DNA of 64,000 bases, from the NCBI RefSeq assembly GCF_036492635.1, contig NZ_AP025305.1, forward strand, positions 372,001 through 436,000. Reading direction: 5' to 3'. The translations under genes were made by a program, and so were the position numbers. The notes below the pieces were generated by a model, which saw only the letters and a program-made list of their open reading frames with translations, was not told the origin of the DNA and searched no databases. This stretch comes from Aureibacter tunicatorum (GTDB lineage Bacteria > Bacteroidota > Bacteroidia > Cytophagales > Cyclobacteriaceae). Each line of letters starts with the position of its first letter. Within the stretch, counting starts at the first letter, position 1. Below, piece by piece: positions 10,251-19,565 of the stretch.

Positions 10251-11552
10251 ATGAAAACAAAGTTTTTTTTATCAATGATCCTAGCGATTGTATGTTTGCA
10301 ACCAGCTTTCAGCCAAGCCGGATGGAATTGGCCTGAGGATAAGGAGCTTGCGATGGAGAAGAATGTGCTTTACACAGACTTGTTAAAGCAGAAGAAATAT
10401 GAGCAAGCTAGAGCTCCATTGACTTGGCTATTGAACAATGCCCCGGACTTGAATAAGTCTTTGTACATCAATGGTGAAAAAATCTATGAAGCATTGGCTT
10501 TGAAGGAAAAAGACCCATCTCTAAGACAGAATTATGTCGATTCCACTATGCTGATGTTTGATATGAGAATCAAATATTTTGGAGAAAAGAATGAGGTTAT
10601 AGAACGTAAAGCTTTGACCGCTTATAAGCTTGAGAAAGGAAATAAAGCCGCTTATAAGGATTTATATGAATTGCTTGGCGAATCTGTGGATTTGAATGGC
10701 AACGATACGTTCGAAAGCAATCTGGTCGCTTACATGGATGTGACTCGTAGATACAAAAAGTCGGGAGGAGATATTAGCGATGATCAAGTATTGGCTGTGT
10801 ATGATAAAATATCTGATATATTCGCTTACAAGCTTGACCATGGAGGCAATGAAGATCGAATTGGTAAATATCAGGAGAATGTGGATAAGCTATTAGCTGC
10901 AACTATAAATGTAGATTGTGATTTTATTGAAAATAAACTAGGACCAAAGCTTCAAGAAAATCCTGAAGACTTAGGTGTGGCGACTAACATTTTCAAATTG
11001 TCGATAGTTGGAAAATGTTTTGATTTGCCTGTTTTTGTTCAATCCGCAGAAGTTGTTTACAATAGCAAGCCTACTTATGGTTTGGCTAAGTTGATCGCCA
11101 CAAGACTTGTTGATCAGAAGAAATACACAGAAGCATTGGATTATTATCAAAAAGCAATTGAGTTAACTGAAGAGAATACGAAAAAGGCAGAGATGAATTT
11201 GCAAATAGCTGTAATGATGAACAGACAAGGTAATAAATCATCAGCTAGATCCTACGCTTTGAAAGCCACTCAAGAAGACCCTTCATTAAGCGAAGCTTAT
11301 TCTTTTGTAGGAAATCTATATATGAATTCTTACAACTCTTGCAAGGGAGGCCAAGACAAGGCATTAGATCGAGCTATTTTCATTTTAGCTTATGATATGT
11401 TTTCGAAGGCTGGGAATAGAAAAGGAATGGCTGCTGCAAAAGCACAATTTCCTTCTGCTGAAGAAATTTTCACATATAATCATTCTGTAGGAGAAACAGT
11501 GCATGTTGGTTGTTGGGTTAACCGCGATGTTGTTTTACAGAAAAGAGATTAA
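10251..11552 (+). CDS. Exported tetratricopeptide-repeat protein
   Basis: A 433-residue protein with a clear signal peptide (KFFLSMILAIVCLQPAFS, cleavage before Q about 22) and helical repeats. At least two TPR units are recognisable near residues 285-355, for example KKYTEALDYYQKAIEL and SARSYALKATQEDPSLSEAY. The rest is helical and charged and likely holds degenerate repeats. It should act as a periplasmic or outer-membrane-associated scaffold; no enzymatic motif is seen. It is flanked by terminators on both sides, so it is a single-gene unit. Similar exported TPR proteins are common in Bacteroidota near envelope genes, but no specific partner can be named. Confidence 0.8.
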   Translation: MKTKFFLSMILAIVCLQPAFSQAGWNWPEDKELAMEKNVLYTDLLKQKKYEQARAPLTWLLNNAPDLNKSLYINGEKIYEALALKEKDPSLRQNYVDSTMLMFDMRIKYFGEKNEVIERKALTAYKLEKGNKAAYKDLYELLGESVDLNGNDTFESNLVAYMDVTRRYKKSGGDISDDQVLAVYDKISDIFAYKLDHGGNEDRIGKYQENVDKLLAATINVDCDFIENKLGPKLQENPEDLGVATNIFKLSIVGKCFDLPVFVQSAEVVYNSKPTYGLAKLIATRLVDQKKYTEALDYYQKAIELTEENTKKAEMNLQIAVMMNRQGNKSSARSYALKATQEDPSLSEAYSFVGNLYMNSYNSCKGGQDKALDRAIFILAYDMFSKAGNRKGMAAAKAQFPSAEEIFTYNHSVGETVHVGCWVNRDVVLQKRD

Positions 11553-11574
11553 GAATATATAATTCTTAAAATTG

Positions 11575-11602
11575 AAACCGAGATTAGTCTCGGTTTTTTT
11601 TT
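11575..11602 (+). terminator. Rho-independent terminator after TPR gene
   Basis: AAACCGAGA (11575-11583) pairs with TCTCGGTTT (11588-11596), 4-nt loop, followed by a run of Ts. Confidence 0.93.
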
Positions 11603-11777
11603 GCTTTCTATATTTTTCTTATTTTTTGATCATTGTTTTTTTATTGATTTAGTTTGATCTAACAGGAATTTTTTTTTCACTTTTTTTGTGTATTTTATAA
11701 AAATCATATTAATTTTTATAATAATGGATTATTGGTTGCGTTTCATATATTGTGATTGTAACGTTAAATGATGTTAA

Positions 11778-14700
11778 ATGAATTTATTTCTACCTCGAAT
11801 GGCTTTTAAATCGTATTTTGAGATAATAAAATATAAGTTTTTGTCTTTTTTCTTACTTGTTGTTCTTCCATTTATAGCTGAAGGGCAATCAAGAGCGGTT
11901 GACAAAGAATCAGTATTAAGGCAAGATGACTGGTACAAGTTCGCTGTTTTGGAAGAGGGGATATACAAGCTTGATAAAACATTCTTTGATGGAATAGGTA
12001 TGGCTGGAGCGGATCCAAGAAACATTGCTGTTTATTCGAGTAGATCAGGAGCGTTACCTCAGAAGAATCTGGATAAATGGGATACGGATTTGCAAGAATG
12101 CTCTGTTGAGTTTGTTGGGGAGAATGATGGTCGTTTAGATGCAAATGACTATTTATTATTTTATGGTCAAGGGGCATATTCAAGAAAATTTGAAAATGGA
12201 TATGAAATATTGAATTCGAACCCATATGATGATACTGTTTTTTATTTTGTCGTAAATAAGTCTATAAGAGCAAAGAGAATTACAGTAAAGCAAGTTGTTG
12301 GCGTGCCTACGAGTCGTATTCGATCTTTTTCAAAACCAAATTTGCATGAGGAAAGCGAGAGAAGCTTAGTTGTTTCTGGAAGAAACAGATATGGAGATAA
12401 AGTATCTTCAGGAAGTTCGAAGTCAATAGTTTTTGAAGGTCAATCATTAGTTGCAGGAGGACGATTGACATTAGATTTAAGTTTGTTGAGCGTGAGTGGA
12501 GACGATGATTTAAATTGTAAAGTAACTCTAAATGGCAAATCTTCATTTGATGTTAATATTAGAAAGCGTTCAAAATTAGGCGATTATCCTGAAAAGGGTG
12601 TTTTATCTATTTTTAATAAAACTTTTTCGAGCGATGTTTTTGCTGGAGATCAAAATTTGGAAGTACTATTTCATGTGAATTCAGGGGATCTTAGAATTGA
12701 TAATGTGAAAGTATCTGCTAACAATAGCTTGAGAGCATTTAACGGAGCTCTTGTATTTGATAATTCCGCAGTGGTCAATGGAGAAAAGGTTGTTGATTTT
12801 CATTTACAAGGTTTTGAGAGAGATATTAGAGTATGGGACATTTCAAATCCGTTGCATGTTCAGTCATTGAAAGTGACTAATAATATAATCATTGATTCAG
12901 CTAATCATCACTTGAATTATTTTGCATTTGATAATTCATATGAATACAAACAAGTTCAAAACGTTCAGAGAGTTGCGAATCAAAATTTGCACGGAGATAA
13001 ATCTCCTGAGATGGTGATTGTGACATTGCCTGAGTTTAAAGATGCGGCAAGTGATTTGGCTGCTTTCAGACGAGCACATGATGGGTTGTCGGTGAAAATA
13101 GTGACTCCAAATCAAATTTATAATGAATTTTCCGCGGGAAGACTCGACCCTAGCGCAATTAGAGATTATATGTATTATTTGTATCACACAGGCGGCAATA
13201 AGCTGAAATATTTATTGCTCATGGGAAAAACAAGTTACGATTACAAGAATTTGGATGGAGGAGGAACAAATTTTGTCCCCTCTTATCAAACAGAAAATTC
13301 ATATCATCCGGTAAGAAGTTATGTGACTGACGATTATTTTGGTTTGCTAGAGGATGAAGATGGCGATTGGTTAGAAGGTTCCTTGAGCAAAGAGGAAACA
13401 ATGGAGATAGCTATTGGCAGGTTGCCAGTGACTAGCCTTGAACAAGCTTCAGATGTAGTAGAAAAAATTAAAAGATATCAAACAAGCGCGCAAAGTGTTG
13501 GCGAATGGAGGCATAGAGTAACCTTTGTGTCTGATGATGGGGATTCTCATACACACTTAAGAGATGCTGAGGATATTTCATCTTACATTTATGATAATCA
13601 CCCGCAGTATACACAAGAGAAGATTTATTTAGCGAACTATACTAAAGAGGGAGGGAGCCCTTATCAAGGAGAAAGGGAGTTGGACAACGCTGTTGAAGAT
13701 GGCTCATTTATCATTAATTATATAGGACATGGTAATGAAAGAAATTGGGCAGAAGAAGGAGTATTGAGGATGGATATGATTAGAGATTGGAATAACCTTG
13801 ATAGGCTGCCTTTATTCATTACAGCAACTTGTGAGTTTGGCCGCCATGATGATCCGCTAGTCGTTTCTGGGGCTGAAGAGATATTATTAAATCCAAACGG
13901 AGGAGGAATAGCTCTGGTGACTACATCTCGCCCTGTTTATAGCTCTTCTAATAAAAAAATCAATTTAGCATTTAATGAACATGTACTTGATTATAGTTTT
14001 GAGTACAAGCCGACATTGGGTGAAATATTTAAAAGGGCAAAAAATGCGGCTTTGCCATTGCAAAGAGATAGAAACAGGGGTTTTATTTTACTTGGTGATC
14101 CATCGATGACTTTAGCGTATCCGGAGAGAGGTGTTAAACTATCTGAGATTAATGGAAAGAAGGTTGGGTTGGATGATATAACTTTGAAAGCTTTGGATAA
14201 GGTGAATTTGAAAGGCAATATATTTTTATCTCAGGGGGTCGTTGACACACTGTTTAATGGAGAAGTAGTTTTAAAGCTTTATGACAAGCCATTTGAGCAA
14301 AGAACTAATGGTGTTAAAGAGTCAGTGATAAATTATATTAATTATAATAATGTAGTTAATTCTGTAAGAGCAAAAATTGTCAAAGGTAGTTTTGAGCTTG
14401 AGTTTATAATACCAAAAAATATAGATTATAAAATTGAAGAGTCAAGAATGACAATGTATGCTTTTGAAGAAGGTAGTCATGTGGATGGGGGTGATGCGTT
14501 TGTAGATTTTAGTTTGGGAGGCACCAGTGATAACTTTGTCGTAGATGATAAGAATCCAGAGGTTTTGGCATTTATTAATGATTTTACTTTTGTAAGTGGG
14601 GACAAGACAGGTAAAGATATAGTTTTGTTGGCTAGGCTTTTTGATGAAAGTGGTTTGAGTTTGAGTAAAAATAATGTGGGTCAAATTATGATGGCTGTTT

Positions 14701-15209
14701 TGGATGAAGACGAAGAGTTTATTCTCGTCGATCATTTTATTCCAGAAATAGATGATTTTACGAGAGGGGAAGTGCGTTTTCCAATTTCAGACCTTGAAGA
14801 GGGAAAGCATCTGTTGAAAGTCAAGGCATGGGATGTGCATAATAATGCGGGAGAAGGGGAAGTGGAGTTTTACGTAGTTAGTTCAGATGGGTTGACAATT
14901 TTTGATTTGTATAATTACCCTAATCCAGTGGCGGGAGAGACGACTATTAGTTTTTCTCATAATAGAGCGGGAGAGGATTTGATAGTCTCGCTTTCACTGT
15001 ATAATTCAAATGGCCAATTGATTTTTGAGAGAGAAAAGGAAATTTTTAATAGTTCCCAAAGAGTAGAGGAATTGAAATGGGATAGTCGTTTAGATTCAAG
15101 AAATTACTTGGCACCAGGCGTTTACATATACCAAATTAACGTCAAATCTCAAAAAGATGGGAAAAACGCAAAAGAATTTAGTCGATTAGTTCTAATTAAG
15201 CAAAAATAA
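11778..15209 (+). CDS. porU: Type IX secretion system sortase PorU
   Basis: Cell-surface cysteine peptidase that cleaves the C-terminal signal from T9SS cargo and attaches it to anionic lipopolysaccharide. The 1143-residue product has an N-terminal signal peptide (FFLLVVLPFIAEGQ), a long beta-rich N-domain, and a gingipain-like C25 domain with the catalytic pair visible: His651 in NYIGHGNERNW and Cys685 in ATCEFGRHDDP. The final ~85 residues form a T9SS C-terminal domain (NYPNPVAGETTISF ... APGVYIYQI), as in PorU of other species. The first ATG is used; an in-frame ATG seven codons on (MAFKS) is also possible. porV follows after 59 bp; the two proteins form the attachment complex on the cell surface. 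Confidence 0.95.
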   Translation: MNLFLPRMAFKSYFEIIKYKFLSFFLLVVLPFIAEGQSRAVDKESVLRQDDWYKFAVLEEGIYKLDKTFFDGIGMAGADPRNIAVYSSRSGALPQKNLDKWDTDLQECSVEFVGENDGRLDANDYLLFYGQGAYSRKFENGYEILNSNPYDDTVFYFVVNKSIRAKRITVKQVVGVPTSRIRSFSKPNLHEESERSLVVSGRNRYGDKVSSGSSKSIVFEGQSLVAGGRLTLDLSLLSVSGDDDLNCKVTLNGKSSFDVNIRKRSKLGDYPEKGVLSIFNKTFSSDVFAGDQNLEVLFHVNSGDLRIDNVKVSANNSLRAFNGALVFDNSAVVNGEKVVDFHLQGFERDIRVWDISNPLHVQSLKVTNNIIIDSANHHLNYFAFDNSYEYKQVQNVQRVANQNLHGDKSPEMVIVTLPEFKDAASDLAAFRRAHDGLSVKIVTPNQIYNEFSAGRLDPSAIRDYMYYLYHTGGNKLKYLLLMGKTSYDYKNLDGGGTNFVPSYQTENSYHPVRSYVTDDYFGLLEDEDGDWLEGSLSKEETMEIAIGRLPVTSLEQASDVVEKIKRYQTSAQSVGEWRHRVTFVSDDGDSHTHLRDAEDISSYIYDNHPQYTQEKIYLANYTKEGGSPYQGERELDNAVEDGSFIINYIGHGNERNWAEEGVLRMDMIRDWNNLDRLPLFITATCEFGRHDDPLVVSGAEEILLNPNGGGIALVTTSRPVYSSSNKKINLAFNEHVLDYSFEYKPTLGEIFKRAKNAALPLQRDRNRGFILLGDPSMTLAYPERGVKLSEINGKKVGLDDITLKALDKVNLKGNIFLSQGVVDTLFNGEVVLKLYDKPFEQRTNGVKESVINYINYNNVVNSVRAKIVKGSFELEFIIPKNIDYKIEESRMTMYAFEEGSHVDGGDAFVDFSLGGTSDNFVVDDKNPEVLAFINDFTFVSGDKTGKDIVLLARLFDESGLSLSKNNVGQIMMAVLDEDEEFILVDHFIPEIDDFTRGEVRFPISDLEEGKHLLKVKAWDVHNNAGEGEVEFYVVSSDGLTIFDLYNYPNPVAGETTISFSHNRAGEDLIVSLSLYNSNGQLIFEREKEIFNSSQRVEELKWDSRLDSRNYLAPGVYIYQINVKSQKDGKNAKEFSRLVLIKQK

Positions 15210-15268
15210 TATTATTTTAAAAAAAGCTTCATAAAGTTATGGAATTGTAGATGTAGATTGGTGTTTTT

Positions 15269-16417
15269 ATGATGGAAAAAAAAGGGAATATGAATAAATG
15301 TAGATTACTGTTTTTGTCTCTGATAGCCTCATTCGCGCTATCCAATGTTAATGCTCAAGTGAACAATCCGGATGATGTGGGAGGCACCAAGGATGTGATT
15401 GCCACAGGGGTTCCATTTTTAAGAATCACTCCTGACGCAAGAGGTGCGGCGATGGGTGATGTTGGTATAGCTACCACTGCGGATGCTAATTCAGTTCATT
15501 ATAATGCTGGTAAATTGGCGTTTATAGAAGATGATATGGGGGCTTCAATATCATATACTCCTTGGTTGGGCAAGATTGTCAATGATATGTGGGTAGGCTA
15601 CCTGTCAGGTTATTATAAGATCAACAAAGAGCAGACAGTAAATTTATTTTTGAGATATTTTGACTTGGGAAGCATCACATTCACTGATGAATCTGGAAAC
15701 TATAACGGAGAGTCAAGACCAAGGGAGTTTGCAGTTGGAGGTACTTACTCAAGAATGTTGTCCGACAAGATTGGATTAGGTATTACTGCTAGATATATCT
15801 ATTCAAATGTATTAGATGGTGTTGCCGATGCTGTTCCTGGAAATAGCGTGTCAGCGGATATTGGTTTTTATTACAACAATGACTACATGCTAAAGAATGG
15901 AAAGAAGACCAACTTGGCATTAGGAGCTGCGATTACTAATATCGGGGGTAAAATTAATTACGGTAACGAGGATAATGCGAGCTTTTTGCCAACTAATCTA
16001 GGTATTGGTGCTAGCTATAGATATCATATGGACCCTTACAATTCAATTGCGATAGCTTTGGATTTTAATAAGTTATTGGTGCCAAGAGATTCTGTGGATC
16101 AAAACATCTCTGTGGGAGCTGGAATGATTGAATCGTTCGGTAATGGGTTTGGTGACTTGAGAACCAATATTGGTGTTGAATATTGGTATAAGGATATCTT
16201 CGCGGGTAGAACAGGTTATCAATATGAGAGTGCAGATGCAGGAGGTAGACAGTATGTTACTTTAGGTGTTGGATTCAGATATCAAGTATTTGGATTGGAT
16301 ATGGCATATTTAATTCCTACTATTGACAGAGAACATCCGCTTTCAGAGACCTTACGTTTCTCATTATTGTTTAACTTTGGGGATCGAGGAAGAGTTGAGT
16401 CAATAAAAGAGAATTAA
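15269..16417 (+). CDS. porV: Type IX secretion outer-membrane shuttle protein PorV (LptO)
   Basis: FadL-like 14-strand beta-barrel that picks up cargo from the SprA translocon and delivers it to PorU. The 382-residue product has the family start FLRITPDARGAAMGDVGIA after a signal peptide ending SNVNA-Q, then DANSVHYNAGKLAF and the YTPWLG motif, and barrel strands to the end. The annotated start (MMEKKGNMNK) gives a long n-region; the ATG at codon 8 or 9 (MNKCRLLF) would yield a more usual signal peptide. Next to porU as in most Bacteroidota. The following gene begins 9 bp downstream, so the operon continues into the M16-like and arginase-like genes. Confidence 0.95.
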   Translation: MMEKKGNMNKCRLLFLSLIASFALSNVNAQVNNPDDVGGTKDVIATGVPFLRITPDARGAAMGDVGIATTADANSVHYNAGKLAFIEDDMGASISYTPWLGKIVNDMWVGYLSGYYKINKEQTVNLFLRYFDLGSITFTDESGNYNGESRPREFAVGGTYSRMLSDKIGLGITARYIYSNVLDGVADAVPGNSVSADIGFYYNNDYMLKNGKKTNLALGAAITNIGGKINYGNEDNASFLPTNLGIGASYRYHMDPYNSIAIALDFNKLLVPRDSVDQNISVGAGMIESFGNGFGDLRTNIGVEYWYKDIFAGRTGYQYESADAGGRQYVTLGVGFRYQVFGLDMAYLIPTIDREHPLSETLRFSLLFNFGDRGRVESIKEN

Positions 16418-16426
16418 AAAACTATA

Positions 16427-17698
16427 ATGCTGGATAGAAGTATAGCGCCCAAAATACATAAAATAGAACATGCGAATTTTGCGAAAGCTGACACTACATA
16501 CTTGAGCAATGGTTTTCCGCTTCATCAATTGATTGCTGGAGAACAAGGTGTGATTAAGTTAGAGTTAATCGTAAATGCAGGAATATATCAGGAAGCTTCC
16601 AAACAAGCTTCCTTTTTTAGTGTCAATATGTTGCATGAAGGATCAGCCAAATACTCTGCGGAGGAAGTGAGCCGTTTGTTTGATTTTTACGCCGCGGAAT
16701 TTGAAGCATCTGTTGGAATTGATTATTCTACGATTAGCCTTACGTGCTTGACAAAGGACTTTCAACATATTTTGCCGGTGTTTTTTGATGTGGTAATGCA
16801 CCCGTTGTTTGACGAGGAAGAGCTTGAGCACTTGAAAGAAAAGCAAATCAATCAACTGCATTTGAGTTTGGAGAAAAGTTCTTTTGTTGCTAATAACTTG
16901 TTCAAGCAATTGATTTTTCCCAATGATCGATTTAGCGAATTGCTTACTGAGGAAGAAATAAGGGGTGTTAGTCGTCAGGATTGCATAGATTATCACGTCG
17001 AGAATATCTTGAATAATTTCCAAATAGTAATGGCTGGAAAATATTCAAGCGATGAAATTCATTTGGTGAAAAGAGCCTTTGAGTCTATTGGAGAGTATAA
17101 AGGTGATGACAAGTCGAGGATTGACTCATTTGGAACAGACTTTACGCCAAATAGTATTCATAGATCTAAGGAAAAAAGTATTCAGTCGGTTCTTAAAATA
17201 GGAAAGCCAATATTTACTAAGAATCATCCGGACTTTTTCAAGCTGTCTCTTTTGAATGTGGTTCTGGGAGGATATTTTGGATCGCGCCTGATGAAAAATA
17301 TCAGAGAGGAGAAAGGCTTGACTTATGGAATACACTCTACGCTGGTTCCTATGATTAGAGGAGGGTATTTTATGATTTCGGCTGAGGTAAGTTCTGAGGC
17401 TTCGGAGTTGGCTTTGCAAGAAGTTTATAATGAAATAGAACGATTGAGGAATGAATTGATACCTGAGTTTGAATTGGAGCTTGTAAGAAACTATATGTTG
17501 GGACAATTTCTTTCTTCTGTTCATAATCCTTTTGCTTTGATTGAGAAGTTCAAGGCGGTGTATTTATATGGTATGGATTATAGTTATTATGACAACTTCC
17601 TGCATGCGCTTAACGATACAACTCCTGAAGAGTTGAGGGATGTTGCGAAAAAATACTTGGCTCCAGATCAGATGGGAGAAGTCGTTGTCGGACCTTAA
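16427..17698 (+). CDS. M16 (insulinase/pitrilysin) family protein lacking the zinc motif
   Basis: A 423-residue, two-lobe M16-type protein without signal peptide. The C-terminal lobe is well conserved (GSRLMKNIREEKGLTYGIHS, with the R/Y pair that binds substrate in this family). The N-terminal lobe aligns with the usual start (LELIVNAGIYQEA) but where active enzymes carry H-x-x-E-H this protein reads SFFSVNMLHEGSAKYS, so the zinc ligands are missing. M16 proteins of this sort usually act as non-catalytic subunits paired with an active one; no such partner is in the window. It starts 9 bp after porV and ends 6 bp before the next gene, so it belongs to the porU-porV transcript. A role supporting T9SS is inference only. 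Confidence 0.88.
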   Translation: MLDRSIAPKIHKIEHANFAKADTTYLSNGFPLHQLIAGEQGVIKLELIVNAGIYQEASKQASFFSVNMLHEGSAKYSAEEVSRLFDFYAAEFEASVGIDYSTISLTCLTKDFQHILPVFFDVVMHPLFDEEELEHLKEKQINQLHLSLEKSSFVANNLFKQLIFPNDRFSELLTEEEIRGVSRQDCIDYHVENILNNFQIVMAGKYSSDEIHLVKRAFESIGEYKGDDKSRIDSFGTDFTPNSIHRSKEKSIQSVLKIGKPIFTKNHPDFFKLSLLNVVLGGYFGSRLMKNIREEKGLTYGIHSTLVPMIRGGYFMISAEVSSEASELALQEVYNEIERLRNELIPEFELELVRNYMLGQFLSSVHNPFALIEKFKAVYLYGMDYSYYDNFLHALNDTTPEELRDVAKKYLAPDQMGEVVVGP

Positions 17699-17704
17699 AA
17701 AATT

Positions 17705-18817
17705 ATGGCCATGTTTGAGGAGTTTTGTTTGAAGCCCAGCAAAGTATTGGAAAATGATGAGTTTGATAAAAACGACTATGGAAGATATGCGATCAGCCTA
17801 TCACGTTTTAATGGGGATTTGAATAGTATTTCGCTCGCTTTGTTGAGTGTAGGTTCTTTGGAATATGATCAAAGTGCTGAAAAAATTCGAGCGAAATTGT
17901 ATTCGTTGAAAAGACCTTCTCATGATGTGACAAAAGTGTTGGACTTGGGTCACTTGATAGTGCCTGAAGACGTTGAATTCGTTGATGATTTTGAACACAT
18001 TTTGTCCTGTTTATTGAGTCATAATGTATTGCCTTTGATATTGGGAGAGTGTGAGTCTTGGTCTTTTGGACAATATAGCGCTTATGGCAAGATGGATGAT
18101 TTGCTTAATTTCTTGAATGTGGATCCAGTTTTGGATATAAGCCAAAGCTTGCTTAAGGTTTTCACTCAAGATCCCAATCATTTATTTCATTATACGCATC
18201 TTGCTTATCAATCCTATTTAAGCAATCCAGACACCATCAGTTTGATGAAAAGTTTGGGGTGTGATATTATGAGATTGGGGGATGTTAGCCATCAGATCGT
18301 CAAGTGCGAACCATTGGTGAGAGATGCTAATTTGTTGAGTTTTAATGTAAGCGCTATCAAAGCTATAGATTTTCCAGCTTCAAATAATGAGTTCCCTTTT
18401 GGCTTGTCTGGGGAGCATTCCGCTCAATTATTCAGGTACGCAGGGATAAGCTCAAAACTGAGCTCTATCGGAATTTATGGTTATCAATCAGACAAAGACA
18501 ATAAACATTATCACAGCGCTTCGGTTTTAGCTGTTATGCTTTGGTATTTTATCGAAGGATTTTCAATGCGAAAAGATTCGCTTGATTTTACCGAGAAGAA
18601 GTTTTTGAAATACAATGTTGCCATTCCGGGAGGAGAAGAAGATTTGGTTTTTTACAAAAACAAACTTGATGAGAAATGGTGGATGGAAGTGCCAGTGCTA
18701 TTTCAAGGTAGAGACATATCAAAACATGTGATTTCATGCGATTACGGCGATTATGAATCCGCTTTGTATGGCGATTTGCCGGAACGATATATCAATGCAT
18801 TTGCCAGATTGAATTGA
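17705..18817 (+). CDS. Arginase/formimidoylglutamase-family protein with degenerate metal site
   Basis: A 370-residue cytosolic protein with the ureohydrolase fold as judged from ordered remnants of its three motifs: LPLILGECESWSFG in place of GG-x-H-S, FLNVDPVLDIS in place of DAHxDxR, and LLSFNVSAIKAIDFP in place of SFDxDxxDP. The ligand His of motif 1 is Glu, the His of motif 2 is Val, and both key Asp residues of motif 3 are Asn and Ser, so manganese-dependent hydrolysis is not expected. Similar proteins are often labelled formimidoylglutamase in Bacteroidota, but no hut gene is near. It is the last gene of the porU-porV-M16 run. Probably a structural or ligand-binding pseudoenzyme (inference). 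Confidence 0.8.
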   Translation: MAMFEEFCLKPSKVLENDEFDKNDYGRYAISLSRFNGDLNSISLALLSVGSLEYDQSAEKIRAKLYSLKRPSHDVTKVLDLGHLIVPEDVEFVDDFEHILSCLLSHNVLPLILGECESWSFGQYSAYGKMDDLLNFLNVDPVLDISQSLLKVFTQDPNHLFHYTHLAYQSYLSNPDTISLMKSLGCDIMRLGDVSHQIVKCEPLVRDANLLSFNVSAIKAIDFPASNNEFPFGLSGEHSAQLFRYAGISSKLSSIGIYGYQSDKDNKHYHSASVLAVMLWYFIEGFSMRKDSLDFTEKKFLKYNVAIPGGEEDLVFYKNKLDEKWWMEVPVLFQGRDISKHVISCDYGDYESALYGDLPERYINAFARLN

Positions 18818-18930
18818 AAATAGGTTTAATATTATGATATGTCACTATAAATGACGTAATTGCGCGCTTGTAAATTGAATATTAACTTTGCTGCAAATCA
18901 AGCTTGTTTTGGGTAATTACTTTCAAGACC

Positions 18931-18962
18931 TTGTATTTATTTGAAATAAATTCGTATATTTG
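18931..18962 (+). promoter_or_regulatory. Probable rpmH promoter (Bacteroidota type)
   Basis: TATATTTG at 18955-18962 matches the phylum's -7 consensus TAnnTTTG exactly; a TTG at 18931-18933, 21 bases upstream, is a partial -33 element. The expected transcript start is about 20 bases before the rpmH ATG at 18989. Confidence 0.6.
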
Positions 18963-18988
18963 CAGGCCTTAAAATATAATACAAAGAG

Positions 18989-19144
18989 ATGAAAAGAACA
19001 TTCCAACCTTCGCAAAGAAAAAGAAAGAATAAACACGGGTTCCGTTCGAGAATGGCTTCTGTGAATGGTAGAGCTGTTTTGGCTAGAAGAAGAGCTAAAG
19101 GAAGAAAGAGATTGACTGTTTCTGACGAGAAGACTCATAAATAA
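18989..19144 (+). CDS. rpmH: 50S ribosomal protein L34
   Basis: A 51-residue, strongly basic protein, below common gene-length cut-offs. It reads [20 protein letters not shown] at the start, the hallmark of L34, and continues with [21 protein letters not shown]34 sits near the exit-tunnel side of the 50S subunit. The Bacteroidota promoter just upstream and rnpA 10 bp downstream reproduce the near-universal rpmH-rnpA pair. dnaA, which often lies beside this pair in other phyla, is not in the window. Confidence 0.98.
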   Translation: MKRTFQPSQRKRKNKHGFRSRMASVNGRAVLARRRAKGRKRLTVSDEKTHK

Positions 19145-19154
19145 TCCGTAGTAT

Positions 19155-19556
19155 ATGCTGCATTCTAAAATGCACGGTAGACGCAAGTTCGTCAAAAAAG
19201 AGCGGCTTTGCAGTAAAAAGCTTATTCAGGAACTTTTCTCGAAAGGTTCCTCTTTTTTTTTATATCCCTATAAGGTAATTTATTTGCCTGTGGATAATGC
19301 TGAAGAACAGCTTCCTCATCAGGTGCTAGTATCTGTTTCGAAAAGAAAATTCAAGCATGCTGTGGACAGAAATCTTGTCAAAAGAAGGATAAAAGAGGCT
19401 TACAGGCTCAATAAGCATATTATATCTCCAAAATTGGATCAAAACGTTTCTTTTTTGATCGCATTTATATATGTTTCCCCTAAATTGTTGCCTTATAACG
19501 AGATCGAGCCTAAACTAAAATCGGCAATGTCTCGTTTACTTGATACCGGACTGTAG
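19155..19556 (+). CDS. rnpA: Ribonuclease P protein component
   Basis: Protein subunit of RNase P, which helps the catalytic RNA trim 5' leaders from pre-tRNAs. The 133-residue sequence contains the diagnostic RNR signature as KFKHAVDRNLVKRRIKEAYR (about 75-94), and the N-terminal LCSKKLIQELFSKGSS segment that forms the first helix and strand. Basic, normal length. The next gene starts 9 bp on, so rpmH, rnpA and the protease gene are likely one transcript. yidD and yidC, which often follow rnpA in other bacteria, are absent here. Confidence 0.96.
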   Translation: MLHSKMHGRRKFVKKERLCSKKLIQELFSKGSSFFLYPYKVIYLPVDNAEEQLPHQVLVSVSKRKFKHAVDRNLVKRRIKEAYRLNKHIISPKLDQNVSFLIAFIYVSPKLLPYNEIEPKLKSAMSRLLDTGL

Positions 19557-19565
19557 AAAAAAATA

